Shown: in pieces, positions 1 through 12,225 of the stretch
Layout of the letters: each line of letters begins with the position of its first letter
Position numbering within the stretch: position 1 is the stretch's first letter
NCBI GenBank assembly: GCA_020284085.1
Contig: JACEVL010000209.1
Location: 437,001 to 501,000, forward strand
Direction: 5' to 3'
DNA from: Aporrectodea caliginosa
Lineage: Eukaryota > Annelida > Clitellata > Crassiclitellata > Lumbricidae
DNA: 64,000 bases
Program-made: the position numbers and the translations under genes
The notes under the pieces: model-generated
What the model was told of the DNA's origin: nothing
The model's input: only the letters and a program-made list of their open reading frames with translations
Databases searched by the model: none

Positions 1-75
1 AATAAGCTGGTCTCCTTGCTGTGGCTTTTGTGGGCGCTGAGAAATTTTCGAAAACTTACATTTACATTTAGTGAA
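1..75 (+). repeat. LINE 3' tail fragment at window edge
   Basis: aataagctggtctccttgct then ggcttttgtgggcgctgaga and an (TTTACA)-like tail (acttacatttacatttag). A closely matching minus-strand copy lies at 51765-51840. Confidence 0.65.
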
Positions 76-1139
76 TTAGTATACTAGTAGACTAAGGGAC
101 CTACTAACTTACTAAGCATAGTAGTACAAGCAAGTCAGTAACGTCATTATTTACAACAGTTAGCTTCGAATAATTTTTCATATTGTTGGACCTTGTTGGT
201 TAGAAATCTATATTACCGTATATAAGAAAATAATTTCAAGCAGCGGGCCACCCCTAAAACGATTTCAACAGACCCTACTAATTTTTCCAAATAATGCTGC
301 TACTAGTCGTATACCATCATTAGACGAAGCCTTCAGTTTTACGGTGCATCAGAGGATATTACCTCATAGTTGCTTGCTTGTTTACTGTTTAACGACCACT
401 GTGTGGTAACAAAGACCATTAGCGTCGCCCTCCTTTTTTATCCAGGGATTCCAGGCTTGGGACTGGCAATGTCACAGTACAAACAGTGGCGGAGTTAATA
501 CCTCATGGTTATGGCAGGGGTTGTTTTAACGTGCGGTGTTACACTTAATAGTGATAGTTTGAGTAGTGCAGTGATGAAATGATGCTTTTTAATAATGAGT
601 GTTTAATCAAGGTTCCTCCAGGATGTATTCCCCCAGAAATATAGCACAATAATAATAGTTTTGAGTTGTTGTTAACATTATAATATTACATGAACTGTTA
701 TAATATTATAATGATATTATTTACTATTATAATATATGATACTATCATATAATAATGAGCAAATATTATATTTGTACACGCAAATGGCTTCTCTTGAGTG
801 TTATCTTTCAAATTTCCAAATATCTAAATGTTTTGTTCCTTGAACATTTAGTAAAACTACCTCATCACCACATAGCTTCACGATTCGGTAGTTGAATCCT
901 TCTTGCTTGGTTTGTGTACCATTTGTACACTATTTTTGCTTATTGTGTCTGGCCAGCAATAAGTTTACCCTAAAGCTTATGGCGTTCTTGGAAATTGAAA
1001 GTCAAACTCAAACACGACTCAAACTACATCTTAGCTACGAGTGACAGCTGGTTCCCATAGCCTACCAGTGCTAAAATTATAGAGCAATTTTTTTCATATG
1101 ACTGCTTAAAATGCTACCATTACAGTGTGGAAATTCAAA
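76..1139. other. AT-rich, no gene seen
   Basis: No coding frame or recognised repeat. 680-780 is a run of ATAATATTA-type sequence. Confidence 0.5.
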
Positions 1140-1290
1140 AAATTTAGGTAGGGGAGGGGCACAACCCCCTCCCCAACCCCCTTCGGACGCTTCTTAATCG
1201 TACCCCACATACCTTCGTCCCCGGCCTAAGTCTCCTGCCTATTGTGCATACACAATTAAAATCCTGGCGGCGCCGCTGCAGACATGTACA
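1140..1290. repeat. Transposon-end-like GC-rich block
   Basis: ggggaggggcacaaccccct is nearly self-complementary, and on the minus strand ctgcagcggcgccgccagga begins a block like DNA-transposon termini. No partner end was found. Confidence 0.35.
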
Positions 1291-1509
1291 CATGCAAACA
1301 TAGCGATATACCGGTACTTGTAAGTCGATTATTGCGTCAGAAAACAAATAACAGTACAAATCATGACAGAAACAGATCTATCACTGCACAACAGGAAGCC
1401 AGGAATCAGCTAAAAGCTATACCACCCTGGCCCCTATAGTACCTGGTTCACATTTTGGTCAACGTCTAAGTGTCACACAGATCTAGACTAGAGCGTATCG
1501 TATCGTATC

Positions 1510-1990
1510 TATAGATTTATATAGCGCCTTGCTAAGAATAACTATCCAGAGGCGCTCTCAGCACGGAAACTCCAGGGCAAAAGAAATGCCTTTAAAGACT
1601 GAGAGACTGATGAGGAGAAACGAGTCATTAGTTCAGCCCTTAGTGAGGGAGGAAGGTCATTCCAAATGAAGGGACCAACCACAGCAACCGACCGATGCTG
1701 GGCCACAGCAATCCTAGTCCTGCATGGAACAAAAAGATCAAGACGATCAGCAGAGCGCAAAGAGCGAAATGAGGATGCGGATAACGGCTTTAGCCTATAG
1801 TCATGACGTATTTAGGGGCATTTCCCAGCTGTGCTTTGGAAACCAGAAAGAGGATCTTGTAGCGGACGCGCGCAGTGATAGGAAGCCAGTGCAAGACTTC
1901 AAGCATATTTGAAGAGATATGTGCAAAGCGAGGGAGTCAGGCTATGAGCCTATAGCTGAAGCATTTAAGACCGATTGAAGGGAGGAAAGA
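1510..1990 (-). pseudogene. LINE 3' end, minus strand (RT C-terminus)
   Basis: Minus-strand frame 1760-1542 reads RLDLFVPCRTRIAVAQHRSV, GPFIWNDLPPSLRAE and SQSLKAFLLPWSF, directly comparable to [31 protein letters not shown] and [13 protein letters not shown] of the LINE at 28140-28320. The tail, read on plus, is tatagcgccttgctaag near 1520 with an (ATCGT)n simple tail at 1494-1510. Upstream RT continues, broken, to about 1990. Confidence 0.85.
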
Positions 1991-2439
1991 CGCTGTTTAA
2001 TAGCACACACACACAAAGTACACACACACAGGTGTCATTTGCTAGCAGATGTGAATTTTATTGACTTTAAACAGATTTAAAAATTTATTATCAATAAATT
2101 ACGTTGTCAGCGATCAATAGTATCCATGAAAAATAAAAATAAAAAGGACAAAGATCATGAGGAAAAGTAAACGAAAGGAAATAACAGTAAATAGCACTAG
2201 CCTATGGAAAGGAATTGGAACAAGTCGGAAAATGCTGTTACTTAGAAAGTACGATCACAAATGTTGCAACGTGTCATGTAGAAAAAAAAAGAAGAATAGC
2301 TATTGGGAAAGATGCCTTCTGTAAAAAGAAAGGAATTGATTAGAGGACAGTTAAGTAAGAATCTGAAGAAACGAATTATCAAGTCTATGATATGGAGTTT
2401 GGTGCTACTGTATACGGATCGGGAACATGGACTTGAGGA

Positions 2440-2780
2440 AGGAAGACATCAGAAAATTGGTGGCTTCGAGATGTGGATATGGTGAAGGATGGAGAAGTCA
2501 GCTGGATGGAATGCAGGACAAATGAAGAGATACTACAAATGGACGAAAAAAGATCCCTGTTAGGAATAAACAGAAGCCGACAGAGAAATGGTTCGGCCAT
2601 ATAATGAGGGGAGACTCCCTCCTAAGAACTGTAAATAAGGGAAGAATGGAGGGGGAGAAGACAAGAAGAAGACCGAGAATAATAATAGACTGGATGATGA
2701 AGGAGAGAGCTGGGCAACCTGACGAATGGCGACACTGCACGTAAAAACCTGTCTAGGAAGGCAGAGAACCAAAAGAAGAA
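2440..2780 (+). pseudogene. Decayed LINE RT C-terminal fragment
   Basis: Broken frames give FEMWIW (2456), then FGHIMRGDSL and RRRPRIIIDWMMKERAGQP, matching the EMWIWR...FGHVMR...GR...RWxDD layout seen intact at 45929-47150. Several stops and frameshifts. Confidence 0.7.
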
Positions 2781-2789
2781 GATCTAATG

Positions 2790-3745
2790 ACTTAGCATAA
2801 ATCGATGGAGCTGAGCATTTGCGTGCTTGAAGGTCTTGATCAAGATCTATATAGAGTAACAGTTGGTATTTTGTTTTATAACTGGACTAAAACTGCTAAG
2901 AAAGAATCAGAGAAGAGTATTTGAAAATAGAGGCATGGATCAGGTACCCAGATGCTACAGAAACATTGACATCGGGTCGACAGAAGAACCATGTTCCCCA
3001 CTCGGAACCATGGGGATTGGGGACCACAGGCCCTTCTCCCACCTTCCCCCCCCACTCCGATGAGATACACACCAGCCCAGAAACTCCAATATTGATGCAA
3101 ACATAACTGTCATGAGTAGAAATCTTGAAGGGGCGCTATAACAAGTTCTCATACATACATACATACACACATAATCACGATAACACCGTCAAACATCATT
3201 TGGTATCACATAGTAATCATAATGGGAAACTCTGTGGACGTGACAATGATATCGTATGCTCTCCATTGTTTACCCATTTCATACACGGCAGACGTCTAGC
3301 ATTGGCTTACTTTCTAGAGCCACTCACTGAGTCTCCCATTAACAGAAACAAACGAAATTCAATGATGACCGTCATCATTGTCATGTACTTCTGAGTTGGC
3401 TCACTAGTTTAACACTTGTCGGTCATTTTGAGTCATCTACAAAAGCTGACGCCATTAATGGTCCTAAGAGTCGCCCATTGAGTAATATTTGAAATCGGAT
3501 TCTATTAAGAACTCGAATATCAAAGACATGTTCTGAAAAAATGTGTTACAAACAAAAAGTAAACGTGAATTTAAACGCTTCCATAGCGATCATATTGACT
3601 GTATACGACCCTTCTCATTTTTCAATGAACTGATCTGATGAGAGCATTCAGTACTGCTGCCCGTTTGAATGTATACCGGAATGTATACACGCAGGCAGCC
3701 AAGCGTGGAAATGGTAATTAACTGCATTTACTGAATTCAATAACC
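2790..3745. other. No gene seen
   Basis: Short frames only. A C-rich run at 3031-3060 and a (CATA)n run at 3153-3172. Confidence 0.5.
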
Positions 3746-3749
3746 GCAG

Positions 3750-3825
3750 GGCACGGCGGTCGATTGCTTAGAGCAGTCGGCTTGCAACGCGGAGAGGCTG
3801 GGTTCGAGCACCCGCCTCTGATAAA
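3750..3825 (+). repeat. tRNA-derived SINE head
   Basis: cgattgcttagagcagtcgg fits an A box and gggttcgagcaccc a B box at tRNA spacing, with an anticodon-arm-like ggcttgcaacgcggagaggc between. The arms do not close a full cloverleaf, so SINE rather than tRNA gene. Confidence 0.55.
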
Positions 3826-4044
3826 ACAATAGACGGAACTTTCTTTGTCTAACTGAATAGAGAAGTCGAATCAACCGAGGCCGATGGAAACAAAGAGCCA
3901 TATGAAACAATTATTGGCAACAGGTAGTCTAATGCAGGGCTCTCTCCTAGGAACAGATGATCGACAAAATGGCTGCGTTGCTTCAGAAAAATACATGATC
4001 CCAACCGGCATGGGTTCAGGTCTCACTGATACATGCAATAGTAA

Positions 4045-4067
4045 TAGTAATAGGGCCTAGTAGTAGT

Positions 4068-4102
<35 letters not shown>

Positions 4103-4111
4103 CAGCAGCAT

Positions 4112-4155
<44 letters not shown>

Positions 4156-4160
4156 ACAAG
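4045..4160. repeat. (AGT)n(AGC)n microsatellite
   Basis: tagtagtagcagcagcagca with two ATC-interrupted blocks, ending in agtagtagt. Confidence 0.95.
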
Positions 4161-4257
4161 CCGTATCACACGTTCAGTTTATTGTCTCTGTATATTGCTT
4201 TAAGAGCCTGAGGGATGTATATGTATACATGTACCTCGGGACAAATAATAGTAATAA

Positions 4258-4352
4258 TGAAAACAACGACGACACCAACAGCAAGAGCAACAGCATGAGC
4301 AACAACAACAAACAACAACAAACAACAAAAACAACAACAATAATAATAATGT
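4258..4352. repeat. (CAACAA)n low-complexity run
   Basis: Imperfect AAC/ACA repeats ending in (AAT)n at about 4340-4350. Confidence 0.85.
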
Positions 4353-4493
4353 CACTGCCTTCTGCGAAATTTATTCACCCTTATATAGATCTTGAATAGT
4401 TCTACTTCTAGCCAATCCAGAAAATTTGTCAAGTCCTGCAGTTTATGGAATTATCTCCTGCAGAAGAAATATAATACTGACATAACTTCACAG

Positions 4494-4494
<1 letters not shown>

Positions 4495-4529
<35 letters not shown>

Positions 4530-4632
4530 TGAGTGAGTGTGTGTGTGAGTGAGTGTGTGTGCGTGTGTGTGCGTGTGTGTGTGCACGAGTGTGTGTGCGA
4601 GTGTGAGTCCGTGCATGTGTGTGCGTGCGTGC

Positions 4633-4663
<31 letters not shown>

Positions 4664-4703
4664 TTTGTGTGTGTTACAGTGTTTGCGTGTGCGTGTGTGT
4701 GGA
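4495..4703. repeat. (GT)n microsatellite with GAGT variants
   Basis: About 200 bp of gtgtgtgt with gtgagtga and gcgt interruptions. Long frames here on either strand are artefacts of the repeat. Confidence 0.95.
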
Positions 4704-5151
4704 ATTCGATTTTCACTCTGACGTAATGCTAAAATCGATTCGACGACCTATACCTGAAAAGTCAATGTGCATGAAAGCTGTCGTCGACGAGTCTGAGATC
4801 CGACGACGTCTAACTAATATGATGAAGGCAATGTTGCCAGCCAATTGTAATTATAGCGCTTTAACCAGTCATTCCATTACAGATAATCTATACACGTAGC
4901 AGGTTTATGCGAGTGATAGCAACCAACCTCCCCCCACCAATAGAGTAGATTATACAGAATATTAAGAGAAAAACACCGACCGATCGAAGCTGATATTAAC
5001 AAGACAACGCACGGACAACAGGGACAAAAGCCTAAATCAGTCTCCCTTATACACGCCAGCTCAACCATTTAAATACTCCCGCCGCCATTACACTCTACGA
5101 CCGTACGACTTGCAAATTATCCTTAACCACTGCACGTGGTACAATTGCACG

Positions 5152-5412
5152 CCGGATACATACATACATACATACATACATACATGCATACATGCATACA
5201 TGCATACATGCATACATGCATACATACATACATACATACACACGTATATACATACATACAAATGTCTCACATACATACATAGAACATACAAGCATACATA
5301 CATGTATACATAAATACATACATTCATGCATACATATATGCATACATACATATTACATACAATGCCTGAATGCCATACATACATATATACATACATAATA
5401 TACATACATAAG
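5152..5412. repeat. (CATA)n / (CATG)n tetranucleotide array
   Basis: catacatacatacata with catgcatg variants over 260 bp. Confidence 0.95.
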
Positions 5413-6160
5413 GTAGGCTGCATGTCTAGGACTCAAGCGGGTCTAGGAAAAGCTCCAGACGCCAGCACTTTTCGATGTCACATGGATGATCACGATTGTA
5501 TGCTGGATATCTCACTCAATATTCACATAATTCACCGTAACCGTAATTTAGACATTGACATCCGTTTTGCGTTTCGGACTGTTCTCACGCCAGTTTTATT
5601 TCCTTCCTTCAACTTCTTAACTTCTGTTCGGGATCTCGGGGTTCTTCTATAGAAAGTGCTGTCTCTCCCGTAGCTGCTTCTACCAGCTGAATCAGCTGCG
5701 CGTAGTAGTGGTTGTGGTAGTGGTAATAGTGGTGGTGGTTGTCATAGGCGTAAACTCCTGTAGGCCGCTAGACTCGAGAGCCCCCAATAATTGAGGCGCC
5801 AGGCCTGCCCAGGCATTGAGCCCCCAAAAGTAATATATTTTTCACCTAAACTCACGGCTTAAAGTGTGAATGGACGGTCATGGACGGAGTCTAGACACTT
5901 ATTTTCAAGGCTGAAGACCGTCCTGGCCCTGCCACTTCATAGACCACCACAGCCTGGGCGCCATCCATGCAGCAGCAGTCTTGGGCGGGTCAAGTTAAAC
6001 TCCCCCACCCCAATTAGCCTTCAGCTGCTCAATGTATCTTGATTTTCGCGTGCATCCAAATATTTCCAACATGTGTTAGCCCGTGGACCTGTTGGGGCTA
6101 CGCCCTTATCCCCGGGGTCAACGGTTAGCCCCAGCATCTTCAGAACAAAAGATCGTCTTT
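5413..6160. other. No gene seen
   Basis: No coding signal. 5700-5745 is a degenerate GTA/GTG repeat; 5760-5835 holds a C-rich block of unknown origin. Confidence 0.5.
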
Positions 6161-6163
6161 CCG

Positions 6164-6213
<50 letters not shown>
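6164..6213. repeat. (TA)n microsatellite
   Basis: About 48 bp of tatatata ending in tgtacatttataa. Confidence 0.95.
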
Positions 6214-6216
<3 letters not shown>

Positions 6217-7425
6217 TTTATAAACGTATAAATATATATACTCTTGCAGCGTCTTGCTGCGGCTTCTGTTGGATTCGTTAGACTTATTACCAAGTATTTT
6301 ATCAATTGCCACGTAAAATGAGTTTAGCCTACTGAAGTTTGGAATTTGGCGCAAAAGCGATTTGCTGATATATAGTGAAGAATGTGATGGAGAAACTGAA
6401 ACTGCGACAACTAAATAAAGACGATGTGACAGTTAAGCTGAGAAGAAGGCTGATGAATCAGAAGCTGGTAAGTGTGACTGAGAAATCTCGTAGACCTATA
6501 CTGACCGATATTGTAGTAGAATCTGGGACAGTAATAGGCCTAATAGTCCCAGGTAGAATATGCTATATTCAAGAACAATGATGGTGCAGTTTTAGGAAAC
6601 ACGGAGTTTGACAGCAGTGTTAAAAAGGAACAGGTTGATCGTTACATCTGTAAATAACTTACTAATGATTTGGTATAAATGGTCCACCTCACGCGCTATG
6701 GAATGCCAAGAAGTATGTTATTGTTGAAATCTGGTTGAAATCTGGCAAACACGGAGCCCTGGACAAAGCTACAGACCAGCCAAGGACAGCTGAATTAGCT
6801 AGACATAGTTCGAAATTGTTTGCATAATTATCTAAAACTATTGCTTTGTTTTTTCTGTTTGCATTCAAACTACTTCAGTGTTGGTTAGGGTCACAAATAT
6901 TTGCTAGAGGTAGTAATCTTCTGAAAATAAACCTCGAGTTTTCCAATAAGTACTGTCTCCCTTGTTCGACTTTTTGACACAGCTTTTGACACAGCTACAT
7001 GTAAGTATAGGATCACTGGAGGGCAACAGCGCCAGTGGAACGCTCAGGCAGACTAGCTCTGTCTTCCCGACCTTTAACCCTACGAAGGGACTCTCAAGGC
7101 GCTGGAGCTGACATGCCTGGGGGCAGGCTGGACCTGGCTGGTGTACAAGGCCTGAACCGTTAGGTCATGACCTGAGAAATATCGTTGGCAGACTCTGGAC
7201 CTACATAGCAATACTCGAAATATTAAAATAATAATATTAACATTATATTATATTGGATTATTTCTAGATTCGAACGCTGTTAGGCCTATGTATTGAAAAC
7301 TGCACTACGGTTTAAAACCAAAATACCATCTTGAGACCAAGAGGTCTTGTTGCTTTGAAAAGTAATATTACGCTGTGTGATCTAATAATATAAGCTGACT
7401 GAACAGTGTAAATAGAAAAAGTAGC
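6214..7425. other. No gene seen
   Basis: A 68-codon frame at 6375-6578 has no recognisable features. Otherwise AT-rich sequence without repeats that I can name. Confidence 0.45.
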
Positions 7426-7660
<235 letters not shown>

Positions 7661-8070
7661 AGGGGCCGTAAATCTGTTTCGAAATGTGGGGAGGGAAAAC
7701 TTCCCCTTCGGAAGCGTGTATACTTTTCTTAAGAAGTCCACTATAATGTATACTGGGTTCAGTCACACACTAGGTTAATGTTAAATTTTTTTAATTTTTC
7801 AAACTGCTGCGTATAGGTTCAGACTGTAGGGAGCAACAATACTAATCATGTATAAGACAAGACAGAGCTTATGTCCAAACAGAGCTTAGGCTATGTCCAG
7901 ACAGAGCTTATGTCATCCTCTTCTACTTGCTTCCCTCGCTGCTTGAATTCTAAACACTATCAACTAAATAAATAGCCACTATATCTATAGCTGCCTGCCT
8001 GCAGGACCCTTTGGATCTTGACCTCTGCCTGCTGATATTATATTGCTTATATCCATTGTTTTAACTGAGC
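7661..8070. other. No gene seen
   Basis: Short direct repeat cagagcttatgtcc/ cagagcttaggctatgtcc at 7863-7915; nothing else recognised. Confidence 0.45.
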
Positions 8071-8073
8071 GCC

Positions 8074-8175
8074 TGTGAATAAGCTGGTTCCCGCGACTTG
8101 GCATTGTAGGCGCTAAAGAAATCTCCAGATGACAATTGCGATTGCAAGCAAAAACTGCGACTAAAACGAATTTTT
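8074..8175 (+). repeat. LINE 3' tail (GAATAAGCTGG family)
   Basis: gtgaataagctggttcccgc, ggcattgtaggcgctaaaga, then an attgcgattgca tail. Confidence 0.65.
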
Positions 8176-8639
8176 TGCCTGGAAAAAGATAAAATTCACA
8201 GAAATTTGGCCATTTATAATGCTGCTTGTAATTTTGTAATTTTTTCTGATGTGCAGAATTAGGCTTTGGCGAACTTTTTATTAATGTAGTCTCAACAATT
8301 AAACTAGTGTGCACTTGCACTGTACCTATATTTATGTAGACCCTATGTATATTCGTTTACTGTTTACTTATAGTTGTAATGTCTTACCATCGCACCTTAA
8401 TCCAGCTGGCGATTTGGAAAACGGCAGATAATATTGTTTAAATAATTTCGAAGGCGTTCTGCTAAACACAGCACTTTCTTTATTTAGCCGTCTATCAATT
8501 TTATTTATTTAAAATTCATTTATAATCCTCTGTACACTAGACTCTCGAGACGAACTGGTCTAGTGACTCTAGTCTCTCTGTCTCCTCCCACTCTGAAAGC
8601 CTACACAGCATATTACACATTTACATATCTGTATGTATG

Positions 8640-8682
8640 TATATTTGATATATATATATATATATAATATATATATATATCA
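8640..8682. repeat. (TA)n microsatellite
   Basis: tatatatatatataatatatatatatat in otherwise AT-rich sequence. Confidence 0.9.
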
Positions 8683-9029
8683 CAGCTGTCTCAATAATTA
8701 GGTGTCCTGTCTCTTATGTCTGACCACTCTGCCCAGTCTTGAAGGATGATATATTGCGCGTCACATTCCTCCTCAAACCACCTCTACTCCGGCTCTGGAG
8801 AAATACACCTGTTGTGATTTTCAGTTGAGTCAGGCCCAGAGAGTAAGGTTCGCGCAGTATATGATCCTACAAGACATGGCAGTCGTCTATAGCCTTCTGA
8901 CCCTTCCCCAAGGTCAATGCCAGCTACACGAACAGCTGCTACTACCAGCTATACACGAACAGCTGCTATAACATTTGCCCAAATACAATGTCATGTATGC
9001 CACCAATGGAAAACAGGTGCGAAGCTTAT

Positions 9030-9330
9030 TTTATTACGTACGCACGGACGCACACGGACCCGCGCGCGCCAATACATGTATCATGTATGGATGAGAAACA
9101 AAATTCATTTGGATCAAATTTCCGTCCGTGCATGCTTCACGTGAAGCTGATATTGCGCACGTACACGCACGCATGCACGCACACATACACAAATGCGCAC
9201 ACGAACACACCCACAAACACACCTACACATTAATACACACACACACACACACACACACAAACGGATACATGTATCATGTATGGAGCAGAAACAAAATGCA
9301 TTTGGATCACATTTCTGCGTGTGTAGGTTA
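9030..9330. repeat. Duplicated segment around a CA/CACG-rich tract
   Basis: ccaatacatgtatcatgtat...aaacaaaattcatttggatc (9069-9117) recurs as ggatacatgtatcatgtatg...aaacaaaatgcatttggatc (9263-9309). Between them lies a degenerate cacacgcacg tract ending in pure (CA)n at 9236-9258. This is a local tandem duplication of about 195 bp. Confidence 0.8.
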
Positions 9331-9649
9331 GGACTACCATCATAAATTATCATAAATTAGGCCCCTATGTAATTGGAATTTATTATTGATTTTGTATAAT
9401 GGTGTGGGTACAGCAGTAACTCAATCAATTTTCAATCAATTTTCGTTTATTAAAGATAATCTGACAAGTACGCAACTTATGGGTCTACGTTGATAAGCTC
9501 AGGTCCTATTGGATGTTTAAAGATTAGATTGAGTAATGTTTAGATAAAATTAAAACTATAGGCTAATAATAGGCATGTTATAGATATTGGACCATTAGTG
9601 TTATAACTGAGGGAAGAGAATCAACATATGTTTTATATAGTACTCCGAA

Positions 9650-9860
9650 CGTTGAACCTGCCTAAGGACAGAGAACCAGAAGAAGAGAAGAAGTAGCTCG
9701 ATGATGGATGACAGGGCCTGGCACAATATGAATGTGCAAAAGGTAGCCTGGGCCTAAAGGTAAAGAAGTAGATGGAGAAATACGGTGAGGTGTATGATCT
9801 ACACCAACAGGCGATGAGCCCATGGACAAAATAAGCAAAGATAACTATATATGCATACAC
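9650..9860 (+). pseudogene. Possible LINE C-terminal remnant
   Basis: gaacctgcctaaggacagag and then accagaagaagagaagaagt resemble the end of the LINE fragment at 2750-2785 (tgtctaggaaggcagagaac, caaaagaagaagatc). Highly decayed. Confidence 0.35.
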
Positions 9861-10012
9861 ACAAACATACATATCTATAATTTATATTATGTATTATGCA
9901 TATTATATAGACTATACAATTATACATATGTATAGCACTAGCACTAGCATTATAATTATAATTATATGACTTAAATTTGGTGCGTATCCTTCAGGCATCT
10001 AATATTGAACAG

Positions 10013-10176
10013 CAGTGGCGACGCTACAGCCAAGGCCAATGCCCTGGTAAAAGCCCTTTGCCCTGGTCGTTGCCCTGCCACAAGGCTGCCAGAATTTTGC
10101 CAGAATTTATCTGGGGCATTTAATGGCCTCTGCACTGGTTACTTGTATGACTGCCCTGGTTACAAAAATGCCTCTG
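10013..10176 (-). mobile_element. hAT-type MITE with GGGCA motifs, copy 1
   Basis: 164 bp, perfect 8-bp TSD TTGAACAG (10005-10012, 10177-10184), ends CAGTGGCG / CAGAGGCA (each read inward). Relative to the copy at 17474-17671 it is in reverse orientation: on the minus strand it reads tttttgtaaccagggcagtc and aagtaaccagtgcagaggcc, matching that copy nearly word for word. Confidence 0.93.
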
Positions 10177-10925
10177 TTGAACAGTGAATCTGACAGAGCA
10201 GACACGCTTGTATCCTGGACTGATGGTCCTTCCCATGCTATTATCATAACATTATCCAACAGAAATGATGCATAATACATAATCCATGGTCTGCCATTGG
10301 AAATGATTGGTCATTAGAACGACAGAAAGGCCTAAAGATCGTCTGCCAATTTGCAGTTAGCTAGTTTCTAATCGTACAAGCACGTAGGCCTACCTCTAGC
10401 ACAAAGAACAGCGGATATTCCTTCGCTCTATATCCTGATGGAGTTGATGGAACTGCTGTGTACCCGTTAAGCATGCTCTGTGTAAAGCCACACAGCCTGC
10501 GCAGGATTCAGGAAGCCCAGAGAAGCTGGTGCAGGCTGGGTGTGGTCAAAAATATAAACCACGTGGTGAAATCGGATCTCCCCGAATGTATGAGCACGAT
10601 GCATTTGTTGAGCTAGGCTACTTGTAGGCTACGTTTCATGTAACCACTGTAATATGAGCCAATTAACGAAGCCCGGCCTAGGAGGAGGATCCTCTTCAGT
10701 GTCTTTATATGGCCTGATTTATTTAATCGCCGTTGCCCGATGAGGCCTTCTCTGTCTGAGTGTTTCTGTCTCAGTTTCAGTCTCTCTCTCTGTGTCTCAG
10801 TTTCAGTCTCTGTCTCAGTCTCCATCTCTGTGTCTCAGTCTGTATATCTCTGTCTCTGATAGTACTGATTATATTAGGCCTATATTTATTATATTTGAGT
10901 TCCGCCATTTATATAGCCTACTTAT
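10177..10925. other. No gene seen; CT-rich run at 10755-10860
   Basis: tctcagtttcagtctctgtctcag repeats form a pyrimidine-rich microsatellite-like stretch. No coding frame recognised. Confidence 0.5.
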
Positions 10926-10929
10926 ATAT

Positions 10930-11146
10930 ATGATGATGATGATGAGTACTCTGTCCGAAGGCAGGTCCATTGGCTTTTATGCCACCCGGGGATGAGATGA
11001 GTGAGGTGGTTTCCCGTTGCCTTCCTCACAGACAATTGTGGTTGAGCAACTTGTCCAAGGTCGCTATGCAGTGACTTGGGGTAGATTCGAACCTGCGACC
11101 CTCCGGTTACAAGGCACAGAACATACCGCTACACCACCACGTCGCA
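10930..11146 (-). repeat. Complete-looking tRNA-derived SINE, minus strand
   Basis: Read on minus from 11146: gacgtggtggtgtagcggta (A-box region), ttgtaaccggagggtcgcag, gttcgaatctacccc (B box), a body with ccttggacaagttgctcaac, and a 3' tail of (ATC)n at 10931-10943. About 217 bp. No TSD was identified. Confidence 0.8.
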
Positions 11147-11541
11147 TGTAGTTCTATAAGTAGTTCTATTAGTTATGTGTGATGGAGCAGCAGAGCCAAC
11201 TAACAAAGTCCGGCCAAGTATAGGAAGATCCTGAATTTGATTCTGTCCTAGATATATGAAGCAAGTGGATTGTATCTACCATACCCATGCTGAAATACGA
11301 GAGAATTTTGTGGATTGACCGCTAGCGAGCGACACAGTTGAGGATAGACAGAAGATGTTGTGGTCCGAAATTCAACAAACATACAAAGATGGAATTACAA
11401 CAGTCAAAGTGTGTCAGAAATGGAGCGAGGCCGCTGCGGCTCTAAACGAAACGATGGCCATGCTGTGACTGTCTCAACAGCGATAATCTTGTCTGTCCAG
11501 TCTGCATGGTCTGTCGCACTGAAACCCAAGTCAGCTTCAGT

Positions 11542-11943
11542 CAGGGCTGTTAAAGGCTTGGTTTTTGGTTTTTTGTTTTTGTTTTTGTTTTTGGGTTTTC
11601 TTAAACCAAAAACAAAAAAATCGCAAATTTTGTTTTTTTTTTTTTACAAATTTCAAAATTATAAATGCCAAAAATGTCGTCTCTTCAACTCGCTTGGCAA
11701 TTGTTGTATGGTCTTTGTTAATTTCGTTTTATGACACTCTACGGTTCTACTGGTCTAGTTAATTTCATTTATATGCATCTGAGTAATTTGAACGGTAGGA
11801 TATTATATATTATGCCATTTTTATGAGTTTTATGATCCGAAATAGGAAAATCTTAGAAACAAAAAACCAAAAAACCAAATAAAACCAAAAAACCAAAAAA
11901 CCAACGTTTCATTTTGAAAAACGTTTGGTTTTTTGCACCCCTG
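11542..11943. mobile_element. hAT-type MITE with CCAAAAAAC arms, copy 1
   Basis: 402 bp with perfect 8-bp TSD GCTTCAGT (11534-11541, 11944-11951). Ends CAGGGCTGTTAAAGG and, read inward, CAGGGGTGCAAAAAACC. Poly(TTTTTGG)-rich left side and poly(CCAAAAAA)-rich right side would pair. Copy 2 is at 52663-53040. Confidence 0.93.
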
Positions 11944-12147
11944 GCTTCAGTCGATGCTTGAAAGATCGTAGAAGTTGAGATTTTCCAATTCGTGGATGTG
12001 CTGCAATATAACGAAGGCAGCCAGCCAGAACACGACAGCGACACGACGATAACCTGAATATTTTAAATATTCGTTAAAAATTCTCAGAGACATAGAAATA
12101 GCAGGCTTTGAAAATAGAAATAATTATAGGGCCTACCTCGCCTGCAG

Positions 12148-12225
12148 TGAATAAGCTGGTTGCCGCGACTTCGCCTTTTAGGGCGCTGTAGAAATCTCGA
12201 GTTACGATTAAGAAACGATTTCATC
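12148..12225 (+). repeat. LINE 3' tail (GAATAAGCTGG family)
   Basis: gtgaataagctggttgccgc, ttcgccttttagggcgctgt, agaaatctcgagttacgatt. Confidence 0.7.

Noticed and set aside
3750..3825. Possible tRNA gene
   Set aside because: A and B boxes are present but the acceptor and T arms do not pair; the same kind of head occurs in SINEs at 11080-11146 and 39165-39235.
4429..5423. Several 60-116-codon frames with Thr-His or Tyr-Met-Cys runs
   Set aside because: They translate (GT)n and (CATA)n repeats and are open on both strands.
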